Shown here one piece after another: positions 8,222 through 15,950 of a DNA stretch of 64,000 nucleotides (positions within the stretch are counted from its first letter, which is position 1; each line of letters opens with the position of its first letter). Under the pieces are notes generated by a model. That model was not told the DNA's origin. It saw only the letters and a program-made list of their open reading frames with translations, and ran no database searches. Both the position numbers and the translations under genes were made by a program. Location: contig NZ_RHIB01000003.1 in assembly GCF_003710255.1 (NCBI RefSeq), positions 124,001-188,000 on the forward strand, given 5' to 3'. This stretch comes from Alteribacter keqinensis (GTDB lineage: Bacteria; Bacillota; Bacilli; Bacillales; Salisediminibacteriaceae).

Positions 8222-8974
8222 TTACTCACTTTTCAGCTCTCGTGTAATGGTATTTTTTAGACTGCCGAGGCCTTCAATCTCAGTCACAACTTCATCACCC
8301 ACGGCTACATTAACTGTTCCTTTTGGTGTGCCTGTGAGGATCACGTCGCCCACACTCAGCGTCATGAAGCTGCTTAAATATTCGATGAGTTCGGGTATGC
8401 CGAAAATCATATTCGCTGTGGTGCCTTCCTGAGTCACTTCTCCATTCACATACGTACGGAGCGTCAGGTTCATCGGGTCGGGAATGTCTTCGGCGTCTAC
8501 AAACCAAGGGCCGATCGGTGTACAGTAATCCCGGTTTTTAACTCTGAGGTTTGGCCGGTAATAGTTTTCAAGATAATCACGAAACGCATAGTCGTTGGTG
8601 ATCGTGTAGCCGGCAATGTATTCGTACGCTTCCTCTTTTTTCACGTTACGGGCCACTTTCCCGATTACAACGGCCAGTTCGCATTCGTAATGCATAAATG
8701 TAACGTCATCAGGACGTTCAGTTGCCCCGTTATGGCCGACGAATGTGTTTGGTCCTTTTAAAAAGACAAGGGGTTCCGTCGGGGCATTAAAGGCCAGTTC
8801 GCTTGCGTGATCAGCATAATTCAACCCTAAAGCGAACGCGGTCTGCGGTTCAAAGGGCGGCAGCCACTGAACGGCTTCCTCATTTATGAGCCTGCCGCTG
8901 GCGAGGCGAAGCTTCCCGTCCAGGGGGGTGACGTCGTGTATGGCTCCTTGATAAACAACCCGGGCGCGTCTCAT
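8222..8974 (-). CDS. hpaG2: HpaG2: C-terminal-type subunit of the isomerase/decarboxylase
   Basis: A 250-residue fumarylacetoacetate-hydrolase-fold protein. It carries the acidic metal-binding set Glu97 and Glu99 (HYECELAVV) with Asp128 (TITNDYAFRD), matching the catalytic half of two-domain HpaG. It is expected to decarboxylate 5-oxopent-3-ene-1,2,5-tricarboxylate to 2-hydroxyhepta-2,4-dienedioate. It starts 2 bases after hpaG1, so the two halves are separate but adjacent genes. The GGAGG-type site for its ATG lies in the last codons of hpaG1. Confidence 0.88.
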   Translation of the reverse strand: MRRARVVYQGAIHDVTPLDGKLRLASGRLINEEAVQWLPPFEPQTAFALGLNYADHASELAFNAPTEPLVFLKGPNTFVGHNGATERPDDVTFMHYECELAVVIGKVARNVKKEEAYEYIAGYTITNDYAFRDYLENYYRPNLRVKNRDYCTPIGPWFVDAEDIPDPMNLTLRTYVNGEVTQEGTTANMIFGIPELIEYLSSFMTLSVGDVILTGTPKGTVNVAVGDEVVTEIEGLGSLKNTITRELKSE

Positions 8975-8976
8975 GG

Positions 8977-9768
8977 TTATCTGCCTCCTTTCACGGTCAA
9001 TTCGTTCTCGTGCTTAACGGTGTTTTCCAAAAATCCGACACCGTCGATGTGAATCCGGACCTGGTCATTTGCTTTGATTAATGGAGCATCTTCGGGTACC
9101 CCAACAAGTAGGGTGTCCCCGGGATTTAACGTCATAAACGCGGTTACGTCTTCAATGAGCTCAGCAATTGAGCGGATGAGATTTTCTGTTGTATTTTCAA
9201 GAACAAGCTTTCCGTTTACCCACGTCCGGATTGTCAGGTTGTCCGGAGAATCGAGGCTTCCCTGCTCTACAATCCACGGGCCGATCGGACAGAATCCGTC
9301 TCTTGCCCGATGTTTAACAGCCGGACGAAACACGCTTTCGTGAGGAACAGTAACATCATTTGCTACGGTGTAACCGGTTACAAAATGGAGGGCTTCTCCT
9401 TTTTTCACCCTGGAAGCCGTGCGGCCGATTACAACGCCGAGAGTAGGCCCTGCCTGGAGCTGGTCGATACCCTGAGGGAGAGGAATCGGCTGGTTGTGGC
9501 TTGTGAGGGTGTTTTTCGGCTTTATGTATAAGATTGGAGCTTGGGGCGGCTTTTTATAAGGGTCCTGATAAACGGCGTCCCCCATTTTCGCCAAAGCCCC
9601 TTTGAAGTTTAAAAGTGTGCCGTATACAGTCCCTGAAACGATTGTATCGTATTGAAGTTCCTCAATATTTCGCTGAACTCCTTCGTACTTGAGGCTGGCC
9701 TGAACCTGGTCAAAAGAAGCAACGAGTGCGTCGCGCTGACCGGCAAGCTTGACTCTTACTTTTTGCAT
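8977..9768 (-). CDS. hpaG1: HpaG1: N-terminal-type subunit of the isomerase/decarboxylase
   Basis: A 263-residue FAH-fold protein. It lacks the Glu-x-Glu metal motif seen in HpaG2 (the same position reads GPTLGVVIGRT), as expected for the N-terminal half of HpaG. It probably pairs with HpaG2. The ATG is preceded by AAAGGAGTGG. Upstream on this strand a TATACT at about 9806-9811 could be a -10 element, so hpaG1-hpaG2-hpaF is likely one unit read towards the hpaEBDC block. Confidence 0.84.
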   Translation of the reverse strand: MQKVRVKLAGQRDALVASFDQVQASLKYEGVQRNIEELQYDTIVSGTVYGTLLNFKGALAKMGDAVYQDPYKKPPQAPILYIKPKNTLTSHNQPIPLPQGIDQLQAGPTLGVVIGRTASRVKKGEALHFVTGYTVANDVTVPHESVFRPAVKHRARDGFCPIGPWIVEQGSLDSPDNLTIRTWVNGKLVLENTTENLIRSIAELIEDVTAFMTLNPGDTLLVGVPEDAPLIKANDQVRIHIDGVGFLENTVKHENELTVKGGR

Positions 9769-9845
9769 ACTACCACTCCTTTAATTCTGAATGTTCACTC
9801 TATTAGTATAACACCCGTTGTGGAAAATTGGTAAAGTCGTCCTCT

Positions 9846-9874
9846 TTGAGCTCTGGCAGTGGTCTTGTTATACT
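9846..9874 (+). promoter_or_regulatory. Sigma-A promoter of the nitroreductase gene
   Basis: TTGAGC at 9846-9851, a 17-base spacer and TATACT at 9869-9874, about 40 bases before the start codon. Confidence 0.65.
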
Positions 9875-9915
9875 GAAAAAATGAACGACCACACAGAAAA
9901 AGGAGATGACTAGAT

Positions 9916-10557
9916 ATGTCTATGACAGCACATCAGCAAGATCTGGGTCTTTTTCAAACCATAAATGAGCGTCACTCTGTACGAAACTACGATCCTGAAG
10001 TGAAAATCTCTGAGGAAGAGATTAACGAAATATTGGAAGCAGCAACAAAGGCTCCATCATCCTGGAACCTGCAGCACTGGAAGTTTCTCGTGATTGACGA
10101 TGAGAAGAAAAAAGAAGAGCTCCTTCCGATTGCCTACAATCAGCAGCAGGTTGTGGACTCCTCAGCGGTGATTGCGATTCTTGGTGATCTTAAGGCAAAC
10201 GAAAACGCAGAAGAGGTGTATCAGGGAGCCGTGGAGAACGGGTTCATGCCTGAACAGGTGAAGGATACCCTTGTGGGCCAGATCAACAATGCATACGAAG
10301 GGGATACGCCGTTTCCACGTGACGAGGCAGTTCTGAATGCGTCTCTTGCGTCCATGAATCTGATGCTCGCAGCGAAAGCAAAAGGCTACGACACGTGCCC
10401 AATGGGCGGCTTCCAGCGAGGGAAGTTCGTCGAGCAGTTTAACGTACCGGAGCGCTACGTACCAGTTATGCTTCTTACTGTCGGTAAAGCTGCTAAGCCT
10501 GCCCACCAGTCAGCCCGCTTTGAACTGGACCGTGTCGTTGTGAAAAATAGCTTCTAA
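9916..10557 (+). CDS. Nitroreductase-family NAD(P)H oxidoreductase
   Basis: A 213-residue FMN-dependent nitroreductase-family protein. The start ERHSVRNYDPEVKISEEE, the APSSWNLQHWKFLV segment (about residues 51-64) and the late CPMGGFQRGKFVEQF and VPVMLLTVGK motifs are family hallmarks for FMN binding and dimerisation. The physiological substrate cannot be read from sequence; quinones, nitroaromatics or enones are usual. It has its own promoter and terminator, with an AGGAG site 10 bases from the ATG. A second ATG two codons later is possible. Confidence 0.88.
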   Translation: MSMTAHQQDLGLFQTINERHSVRNYDPEVKISEEEINEILEAATKAPSSWNLQHWKFLVIDDEKKKEELLPIAYNQQQVVDSSAVIAILGDLKANENAEEVYQGAVENGFMPEQVKDTLVGQINNAYEGDTPFPRDEAVLNASLASMNLMLAAKAKGYDTCPMGGFQRGKFVEQFNVPERYVPVMLLTVGKAAKPAHQSARFELDRVVVKNSF

Positions 10558-10567
10558 ATCTTTTTGA

Positions 10568-10597
10568 ACAGCTCTCTGATGAGGGCTGTTTTTTTAT
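10568..10597 (+). terminator. Terminator of the nitroreductase gene
   Basis: AACAGCTCTC pairs with GAGGGCTGTT (one G-T pair) over a TGAT loop, followed by seven T. Confidence 0.9.
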
Positions 10598-10624
10598 TTT
10601 GTTGACGCTAAGTGGAGAATAGGA

Positions 10625-10729
10625 GGTGCTAAAGGCAGAATAATTCCGGTGAATTGTATAATAGCCGCTGCTAAACGTATAATAGCCGCATCTAACTGCA
10701 AAATAGCCACACCTAAACGTAAAATCACC
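10625..10729. repeat. Array of about 21-nt degenerate direct repeats (5 units)
   Basis: Units at 10625-10647, 10648-10666, 10667-10687, 10688-10708 and 10709-10729. The last three are each exactly 21 bases. The shared pattern is roughly gctgctaaacgTAtAATAgCC, e.g. CTAAACGTATAATAGCC and CTAACTGCAAAATAGCC. No gene overlaps. Confidence 0.65.
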
Positions 10730-10771
10730 TTGGCATGAAGAGGTGCTGCCTTGTCAACTGCCGCCTTATTT

Positions 10772-10796
10772 GTTTAAAAAACCTCCAACAGGGTAT
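10772..10796 (+). promoter_or_regulatory. Sigma-B type promoter
   Basis: GTTTAA at 10772-10777, a 13-base spacer and GGGTAT at 10791-10796 fit the general-stress sigma-B consensus (GTTTAA, 12-15 bases, GGGWAW). The gene starts 38 bases downstream. Confidence 0.8.
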
Positions 10797-10833
10797 TTCC
10801 TAACTATCTACCCAAACCTGGAGGTGCACGAAT

Positions 10834-11124
10834 ATGGCACGACCTGTTGTAGCAGTGATGGATTCCATGGACCAAAAAGACGATGTGTTTAACGAGCTCA
10901 TTAATGATAAAGGATACAGCGAAAACGATATTACGATTATCTCCAAAGAAGACGAAGAAGCGAAGCACTACACCCGCTACTTTGAACAGGGTGATTTTGT
11001 CGTAACCGTTGAAGTGGAAAAGGATATCGGCAAGCCTCACAAACGGGATCCGGAAGAGCGGATGAAAGCAGATCCCCTGATCCAGACCCATCAGCCCCAT
11101 CACCACATGAAGCGCGGTTTATAA
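10834..11124 (+). CDS. Small general stress protein (YflT-like N-terminus)
   Basis: A 96-residue hydrophilic, acidic protein. The first 60 residues (VVAVMDSMDQKDDVFNELI, then GYSENDITIISKEDEE) resemble the start of general-stress proteins of the YflT/GSP17M type, but the protein is short and ends in a His-rich tail (THQPHHHMKRG). The sigma-B promoter upstream supports a stress role. Biochemical function is unknown. GGAGGTG lies about 9 bases before the ATG. Confidence 0.6.
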   Translation: MARPVVAVMDSMDQKDDVFNELINDKGYSENDITIISKEDEEAKHYTRYFEQGDFVVTVEVEKDIGKPHKRDPEERMKADPLIQTHQPHHHMKRGL

Positions 11125-11164
11125 AGTAAAATGAGTATTCCGTTGCCTCAGAATGTTGATGATC

Positions 11165-11195
11165 AAAAAAAAGCAGACTAGATATCTGCTTTTTT
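11165..11195. terminator. Bidirectional terminator
   Basis: AAAAAAGCAGA pairs with TCTGCTTTTTT around a 7-base loop. It serves the stress gene and, on the other strand, possibly the GNAT gene. Confidence 0.85.
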
Positions 11196-11212
11196 AGATC
11201 CTCTCTAATTCA

Positions 11213-11260
11213 ACTAACGCTCCCGTTTGTTTAAGTGTATTACTTCACAATTTCATGGAT
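11213..11260. repeat. Cassette-type repeat, copy A
   Basis: CTAACGCTCCCGTTTGTTTA then AGTGTATTACTTCACAA, closely related to copy C at 12682-12716. It lies about 120 bases beyond the 3' end of the minus-strand GNAT gene. Confidence 0.55.
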
Positions 11261-11379
11261 GTACTTAATTTGAAAGTTCTCTTTTAATGAGATTACTCTT
11301 TCTTCGTATGTCACTGGTCACTGGCAATAGTGTTCAAAAGCAGTCTATAAACCTTCTGTTGCTTTAACTTCGACCAGCT

Positions 11380-11904
11380 TTAGCCTAAGTCCGAAAGCAG
11401 CATTCCATATATAATGCTATCTGTCCATTCATCCTTATTCCAAAAATCCTGAATGAAATGGGCTTCTTTTCTCATCCCTATACGTTCACACAATTTTTGT
11501 GATGATTTATTTCTTGCATCAAGGTTGGCTTGTATACGATGAACATTAAACTCATCAAATAACTTACTGACTAAACCACCAACTGCTTCTGATGCGTAAC
11601 CCCTTCCTGCGAATTTGTCAGAAAAGCTATAGCCAATTTCAACAGTATCTTTCATATCTGTATACCACACAGATAAATCACCTATTACTTGAGTTTGGTT
11701 TACTACAGCCAAACTTAAAGTTGTATCTTTTGTGAGTACACTGTTTTCTAACTTTTTATTGAATTTTTCCTGCATATTTTCATATGTCCATTTATCATGC
11801 AAGAGATATTTACATGTATCCTCGTTATTGTAAATATGGAATACATCTTGCAAGTCTTCACTCCGATACATCCTAATTGTTAATCTCTCAGTAAAAAATT
11901 CCAA
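11380..11904 (-). CDS. GNAT acetyltransferase (RimJ/RimL type)
   Basis: A 174-residue acetyltransferase. It opens with FTERLTIRMYRSEDLQDVF and has the acetyl-CoA motif SFSDKFAGRGYASEAV (about residues 92-107) and a NVHRIQANLDARNKSSQKLCERIGM segment, as in ribosomal-protein or small-molecule N-acetyltransferases. The start is TTG behind AAGGAGGAG. The gene is visibly richer in A and T than the hpa or pur genes, which suggests later acquisition. It sits in a single-gene stretch bounded by related repeats. Confidence 0.82.
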   Translation of the reverse strand: MEFFTERLTIRMYRSEDLQDVFHIYNNEDTCKYLLHDKWTYENMQEKFNKKLENSVLTKDTTLSLAVVNQTQVIGDLSVWYTDMKDTVEIGYSFSDKFAGRGYASEAVGGLVSKLFDEFNVHRIQANLDARNKSSQKLCERIGMRKEAHFIQDFWNKDEWTDSIIYGMLLSDLG

Positions 11905-11954
11905 AAAAACTCCTCCTTCAATTGCTTGTTAAGCTAAACTCCCCCATACCGCCA

Positions 11955-12003
11955 TAACAGATGGTACAGTACTTAAACTATCGCTATCCGTTAGTTACAC
12001 AAG
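11955..12003. repeat. Cassette-type repeat, copy B (partial)
   Basis: AAACTATCGCTATCCGTTAG then TTACACAAGATTT. It shares the CCGTTAGTT and CACAAGAT blocks with copy C but lacks the middle part. It lies directly at the 3' end of the DinB-type gene. Confidence 0.4.
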
Positions 12004-12005
12004 AT

Positions 12006-12524
12006 TTACTTATGTCGTAACAGTCTCTTGATTGTTCTAATCTGTCCTCGATGATTTATTTCGTCCTCCATAACGTGAAACCATAAATAATAGTTATTAT
12101 AAGGAACTCCATTACCCCATTTATTCTCTTCAAATAACCAGCTATCTTTTTTTGATTTCAGATATGTGAGTGTATTTTCTCTAACTCGTGATAGTTCATC
12201 TAAATAATAATCAATAGAATGATTTCTAATCACTTCTCTTGCCTTATCTCCTATTTCTAAAGCTGGTCCCCACTTTAAGTATTCATCTTTTGTTAAATCT
12301 CTCTCTTCAAACGAGATAACTTGATGAACAAACTCAATTGATGCAATATGTAGTAAAAGAGAACCTATTGAATTTGAACTATCATGTGGTAAACAATCTA
12401 ACTCGCTTTGATTTAGTTGTGAGATATCATGCAATGTAACTTCCCTCGAATGTTCAAGCATACATACAAGTTCCCCAACTTTTTCAGTAAAGCTATCATT
12501 TGTTTTTATTTTATAATCAACCAT
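12006..12524 (-). CDS. DinB-family putative metal-dependent protein
   Basis: A 172-residue four-helix protein of the DinB/YfiT type. Candidate metal-binding histidines occur in SLLLHIASIEF and in the C-terminal HVMEDEINHRGQIRTIKRLL. Members include thiol transferases and many of unknown function. The frame begins 8 codons further upstream, but AGGAGGT immediately before MVDYKIK supports the start at 12524. The base composition is AT-rich like the neighbouring GNAT gene, again suggesting transfer. Confidence 0.8.
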   Translation of the reverse strand: MVDYKIKTNDSFTEKVGELVCMLEHSREVTLHDISQLNQSELDCLPHDSSNSIGSLLLHIASIEFVHQVISFEERDLTKDEYLKWGPALEIGDKAREVIRNHSIDYYLDELSRVRENTLTYLKSKKDSWLFEENKWGNGVPYNNYYLWFHVMEDEINHRGQIRTIKRLLRHK

Positions 12525-12604
12525 CAATCTACCTCCTATCTCTTGCAAACAACAATACCAGCAAAATGGAATATTGGAAGACTGATAATTCGGGAAAATA
12601 TGTG

Positions 12605-12656
12605 ATATAATTTAATTGAATATTGAAAGGCAACCTGATGAATCAGTGTTGCCTTT
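12605..12656 (+). terminator. Promoter-like TATAAT followed by a hairpin and T-run
   Basis: TATAAT at 12605-12610 is followed at 12629-12652 by GGCAAC pairing with GTTGCC (with an inner CTGAT/ATCAG pairing) and a run of five T. No plus-strand gene ends here, so the hairpin may be an orphan terminator, a tiny RNA, or part of the cassette-type element. Confidence 0.4.
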
Positions 12657-12681
12657 TTAAAATTCCTCTTATTAAATTATC

Positions 12682-12716
12682 CTCCCCCGTTAGTTTAAGT
12701 ACATCACTGCACAAGA
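12682..12716. repeat. Cassette-type repeat, copy C
   Basis: CCCCCGTTAGTTTAAGTACA then TCACTGCACAAGA. The best preserved copy of the repeat, lying between the DinB-type gene and the IS element. Confidence 0.55.
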
Positions 12717-12796
12717 TCTTTCCTTATTTTAACATACCGCTGGTTTCATCGGTGTGTTTCTATAGAAGAAGGTGGAACCTTCCTTATCTTTTGCGA

Positions 12797-13714
12797 TCAT
12801 GATCTCACGAGTTCACGATGGGTAATTGTTTTCGTCCCCACACAATGGTGAAGCAGCCGACTAAACAATTGATCTTCATGCCTTCTTCGATTAAATCGGT
12901 AACAGAATTCATCCAGGTACGCTTGAAGGTGCCTGGAACCCAAGCCATGAAACGCCCCGCCTACAAGTGCTTTAGCATTGGATAACACCGTATGGAGCCA
13001 GCGAAGGTGATCAGGATTTTTCTTTGGGTTATAGACATGGTATTCGTGCGTGTACCCTTGCTCTTCCAGTTTTCGATAAGAATGGTACGCGTCGCTGCTA
13101 ATCACTGATCCATCTTGGATGTGACGTTCGGCAAAGCCAATTAACGTTTGGCTTTTGATATTTGGGACGACTTCCATCTTTAAAAACAGTGGGTGTCCTT
13201 TTCTGTTTAACGATAATCCGATCAAGACCTTTGTTTTCTTCGTGCCCCGACCTCTTTTTCCACCTTCTCTAGGTGCTCCAAATAACGCATCGTCCATCTC
13301 AACGATACCTGCTAATTTATAGTTTGCGTCTCGCATTTTCATGGCCCGTCTGATTTTATGAAGCATGAGCCATGCGGTTTTATACGTGACTTCCACTTCT
13401 TTGGCTATCTTCATGGCCGACACCCCTCTTTTATCGGAGGCGACGAGATAGATCGCGAGGAACCATTTGGATAAGTCGGTTCTCGTTTTCTCCATGATAG
13501 TGCCAACCGTTACCGTCGATTGGTAACGGCAATCCTTGCATTCGTATAGCTTGAGCTTACGTGTATTGGTAACATAACATTCTTGATGATCGCACTTTTC
13601 ACATGCGAACCCGTTTGGCCATTTTAACTGGAACAACTGATCATGACAGGCCTCTTCTGTGGCGAACTGCTTTTGAAACGTGAGTAGATTCATAGTCGTG
13701 TACGTGGTCATCAA
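12797..13714 (-). mobile_element. IS1595-family transposase
   Basis: A 305-residue transposase. It has an N-terminal zinc ribbon (CEKCDHQEC, then CKDC at about residues 38-82) and a DDE-type core of the ISXO2-like domain: MDDALFG (about 141-147), SDAYHSY (about 207-213) and a C-terminal ALVGGAFHGLGSRHLQAYLDEFCYRFNRR segment. The frame is intact, so the element may be active. I could not identify terminal inverted repeats or a target duplication. An imperfect inverted repeat lies just upstream of the gene at 13723-13769. It separates the GNAT/DinB stretch from the TauE gene. Confidence 0.85.
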
Positions 13715-13722
13715 GATTCCCC

Positions 13723-13769
13723 CTAAAGAACGAATGTTTTTAGCAGTATATCAAACATTGTTCTTTTAG
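13723..13769. repeat. Inverted repeat upstream of the transposase
   Basis: CTAAAGAACGAATGTTT pairs with AAACATTGTTCTTTTAG (small offsets) across a 13-base loop. It could belong to the IS right end or shield the transposase from outside transcripts. Confidence 0.5.
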
Positions 13770-13770
13770 T

Positions 13771-13923
13771 ATGGCTACTGAGCAAAAGGAATACTCACAT
13801 AAAGTAAAAGAGAGTTTCAAAGAACGAAAGCAGACTGGCAGCGGCTTCTGTACTCTTTCAATGAAGGTCACTCAAAAGATCAAAATAGATCGGCAAAGGC
13901 TACGCTCATTGCTTCGAGGTTGA
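13771..13923 (+). other. Unrecognised 50-codon open frame ending in a terminator arm
   Basis: ATG to TGA, 50 residues, basic (Lys/Arg/Gln-rich), with no visible ribosome site. Its stop codon falls in the left arm of the strong hairpin at 13917-13958, as in the 3' end of a real gene. It may be a remnant left beside the IS element; no homology is recognised. Confidence 0.2.
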
Positions 13924-13968
13924 TCCAAAAGGTAAAAAACGCCCTTTTGGATCAACCTCTCTTTTTTT
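13917..13968 (+). terminator. Very strong orphan terminator
   Basis: A perfect 16-bp stem, AGGTTGATCCAAAAGG with its complement, a 10-base loop and a run of seven T. No intact plus-strand gene lies upstream; the IS element is next to it. Confidence 0.85.
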
Positions 13969-14053
13969 GTGGGATTCGATCCTGAATCCAACGAAACGTT
14001 CCCAACTGTAGTAAGATGTTCACTGTACTACATCCGGATTGGAGCGAATAGAT

Positions 14054-14788
14054 GTGATTGTCGAACTTATTTTGCTGTTTCTTATTATCCTCGTTGGAGG
14101 CTTTGTCCAGGGGGCAAGCGGCTTCGGCCTTGGTCTCGTAGTTATGGGATTTCTGCCTCTTCTTCTTTCCATAAAAGAAAGTACTCTCCTTGTCATGGTG
14201 CTGCTTCTTGTAGCGTCATTGACGATTATGAGAAAAGTGTACAAGCATATACTGCTTAAAGGACTGCTTATCGTCATCGTTTCTGCCATCGTTGGAAGAA
14301 TCGGTGCTTATTATGTACTTACTACCTACGGTGAAATGGAAGTGCTCAAGCAGTGGCTCGGGTTCTTTTTAATCGCCATGGTCCTCTATCTGATCGTAAC
14401 GAGCAAAACGAAGCCAAAGGAAACCTATCACCCGTTAATTCCGATTATTCTCGGTACCCTGGGCGGATTTGTAGGGGGAGTGTTTGCGGTCGGCGGCCCG
14501 TTTTTTGTGTTTTATTTCCTCATGGTGTACAGAGACAAACGCCATTACAATGCAAATCTGCAGGTGATCGTGATTGTCACGAGCGTCATGTCTCTTTCCT
14601 TGCACGGATTGAGCGGAGACTTCTATCCGGAATTTACACTTTATGTGATCGTCGGGGTTGCCAGTGCTTTAATCGGAACCCATCTTGGGATGAAGTGGTT
14701 TGAGAGACTACCAAGTAACGTGATCCGGACCTTTGCCATGATTCTTGTCTTCATGGCGGGAATCAATTTAATTATCTTTTCAGCGTAA
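14054..14788 (+). CDS. TauE/SafE-family exporter
   Basis: A 244-residue membrane protein with about eight hydrophobic helices. GGFVQGASGFGLGLV at the start and GGFVGGVFAVGGPFFVFYFL in the middle are the paired hallmark motifs of TauE/SafE (sulfite, sulfonate or other anion export). A TTG at 14039 opens the frame, but GGAG at 14041-14044 lies 9 bases before the GTG at 14054, which I take as the start. Substrate unknown. A terminator follows. Confidence 0.82.
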   Translation: MIVELILLFLIILVGGFVQGASGFGLGLVVMGFLPLLLSIKESTLLVMVLLLVASLTIMRKVYKHILLKGLLIVIVSAIVGRIGAYYVLTTYGEMEVLKQWLGFFLIAMVLYLIVTSKTKPKETYHPLIPIILGTLGGFVGGVFAVGGPFFVFYFLMVYRDKRHYNANLQVIVIVTSVMSLSLHGLSGDFYPEFTLYVIVGVASALIGTHLGMKWFERLPSNVIRTFAMILVFMAGINLIIFSA

Positions 14789-14797
14789 ACACATGAA

Positions 14798-14842
14798 AGA
14801 GACGGCTCAGTTGGGGAAAAACCCTGCTGTACCGTCTTTTTC
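14798..14842 (+). terminator. Terminator of the TauE-type gene
   Basis: AGACGG(CTCAG) pairs with the CTG..CCGTCT side, followed by TTTTTC. Confidence 0.7.
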
Positions 14843-14972
14843 TTTTATAATAGGATAAAATCTGGTAATTCAGGGTTGAATCCACGAATTTTCCCGGTAC
14901 TCATGATATGATAGAACTAGATTATGTGTGAGGCAGAATATGTAGAAACAGATCGGATTAGGAGGAATCATA

Positions 14973-15950
14973 ATGGAAAAGCGAGCACCTGAATCAGCGG
15001 TTTCACAGCCGTTTGCAGATAAAATTATTGAAAATGTGGAAAGAGTGGTTGTAGGTAAAAGGAAAGAAATTGAACTGAGTCTGATCGCCATGCTCAGCGG
15101 GGGTCATGTCCTGCTTGAAGACGTTCCCGGTGTCGGGAAAACGATGATGGTCCGGGCCATTGCCAAGTCACTTGGTGCAGAGTTCAAGCGGATTCAGTTT
15201 ACCCCTGACCTTTTGCCGTCTGACGTAACCGGTGTATCCGTTTACAACCAGCAGACGATGGACTTTGTGTTCCGCAAAGGACCGATTATGTCCAATGTGG
15301 TGCTGGCCGATGAGATTAACCGTACATCACCGAAGACCCAGGCAGCCCTTCTTGAAGCCCTTGAAGAGGGAAGTGTCACAACGGACGGCATGACCCGTGA
15401 ACTCGATAAGCCGTTTTTTGTTATGGCCACTCAGAATCCGATCGAATACGGAGGGACGTATCCTCTTCCGGAAGCCCAGCTTGACCGCTTCCTGTTCAAA
15501 TTTAAAATTGGCTATCCAACAAAAGAGGAAGAGCTTGAAGTGCTTAACCGGGTAGAAAGAAAGCATCCGATCGATGAGCTCAAAGAGGTCCTCACGCTCG
15601 ATGAACTTCTTGGAATGCAGAAAGAAGCGGTAAAAACGTATGTGGATGAGACGGTGAAATCGTATATTGTGAGTCTTGTGAATGCGACTCGTAAGCATCA
15701 CGCTGTGCATCTGGGGGCCAGCCCCCGTGCTTCCATCGCCCTGATGAAAGCCGGTCAGGCCTATGCGTACATGCAAAACCGTGATTACGTGATACCTGAT
15801 GACATTAAGTATCTGGCTCCGTATGCCCTTGGTCACCGTGTCCTTTTGAACTCGGATGCGAAGTTGTCCAGCATGACGAACGATAAAGTGATTCGTGACA
15901 TCATCGAGCAGGTAACGGTGCCTGTGAAAAAGGCAGCTGGGCGAAGATGA
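14973..15950 (+). CDS. yeaC: MoxR-family AAA+ ATPase
   Basis: A 325-residue MoxR ATPase. Walker A is GVGKT at about residues 53-57, Walker B LADEINR at 111-117, and a sensor region follows (MATQNPIEYGGTYPLPEAQLDRF). MoxR proteins act as chaperone-like ATPases working with von Willebrand-type or DUF58 partners. The next gene, overlapping by 4 bases, is a DUF58 protein and the third a transglutaminase-like membrane protein, the usual trio. Order and position before guaA match yeaC-yeaD-yebA of B. subtilis. Confidence 0.92.
   Translation: MEKRAPESAVSQPFADKIIENVERVVVGKRKEIELSLIAMLSGGHVLLEDVPGVGKTMMVRAIAKSLGAEFKRIQFTPDLLPSDVTGVSVYNQQTMDFVFRKGPIMSNVVLADEINRTSPKTQAALLEALEEGSVTTDGMTRELDKPFFVMATQNPIEYGGTYPLPEAQLDRFLFKFKIGYPTKEEELEVLNRVERKHPIDELKEVLTLDELLGMQKEAVKTYVDETVKSYIVSLVNATRKHHAVHLGASPRASIALMKAGQAYAYMQNRDYVIPDDIKYLAPYALGHRVLLNSDAKLSSMTNDKVIRDIIEQVTVPVKKAAGRR

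Noticed and set aside
10625-10729. CRISPR array
   Set aside because: Units are 21 bases with no spacers between them, degenerate, and no cas genes are present.
12720-13800. Terminal inverted repeats of the IS1595-family element
   Set aside because: I compared both flanks by eye and found no convincing matched ends, so the element's borders are not given.
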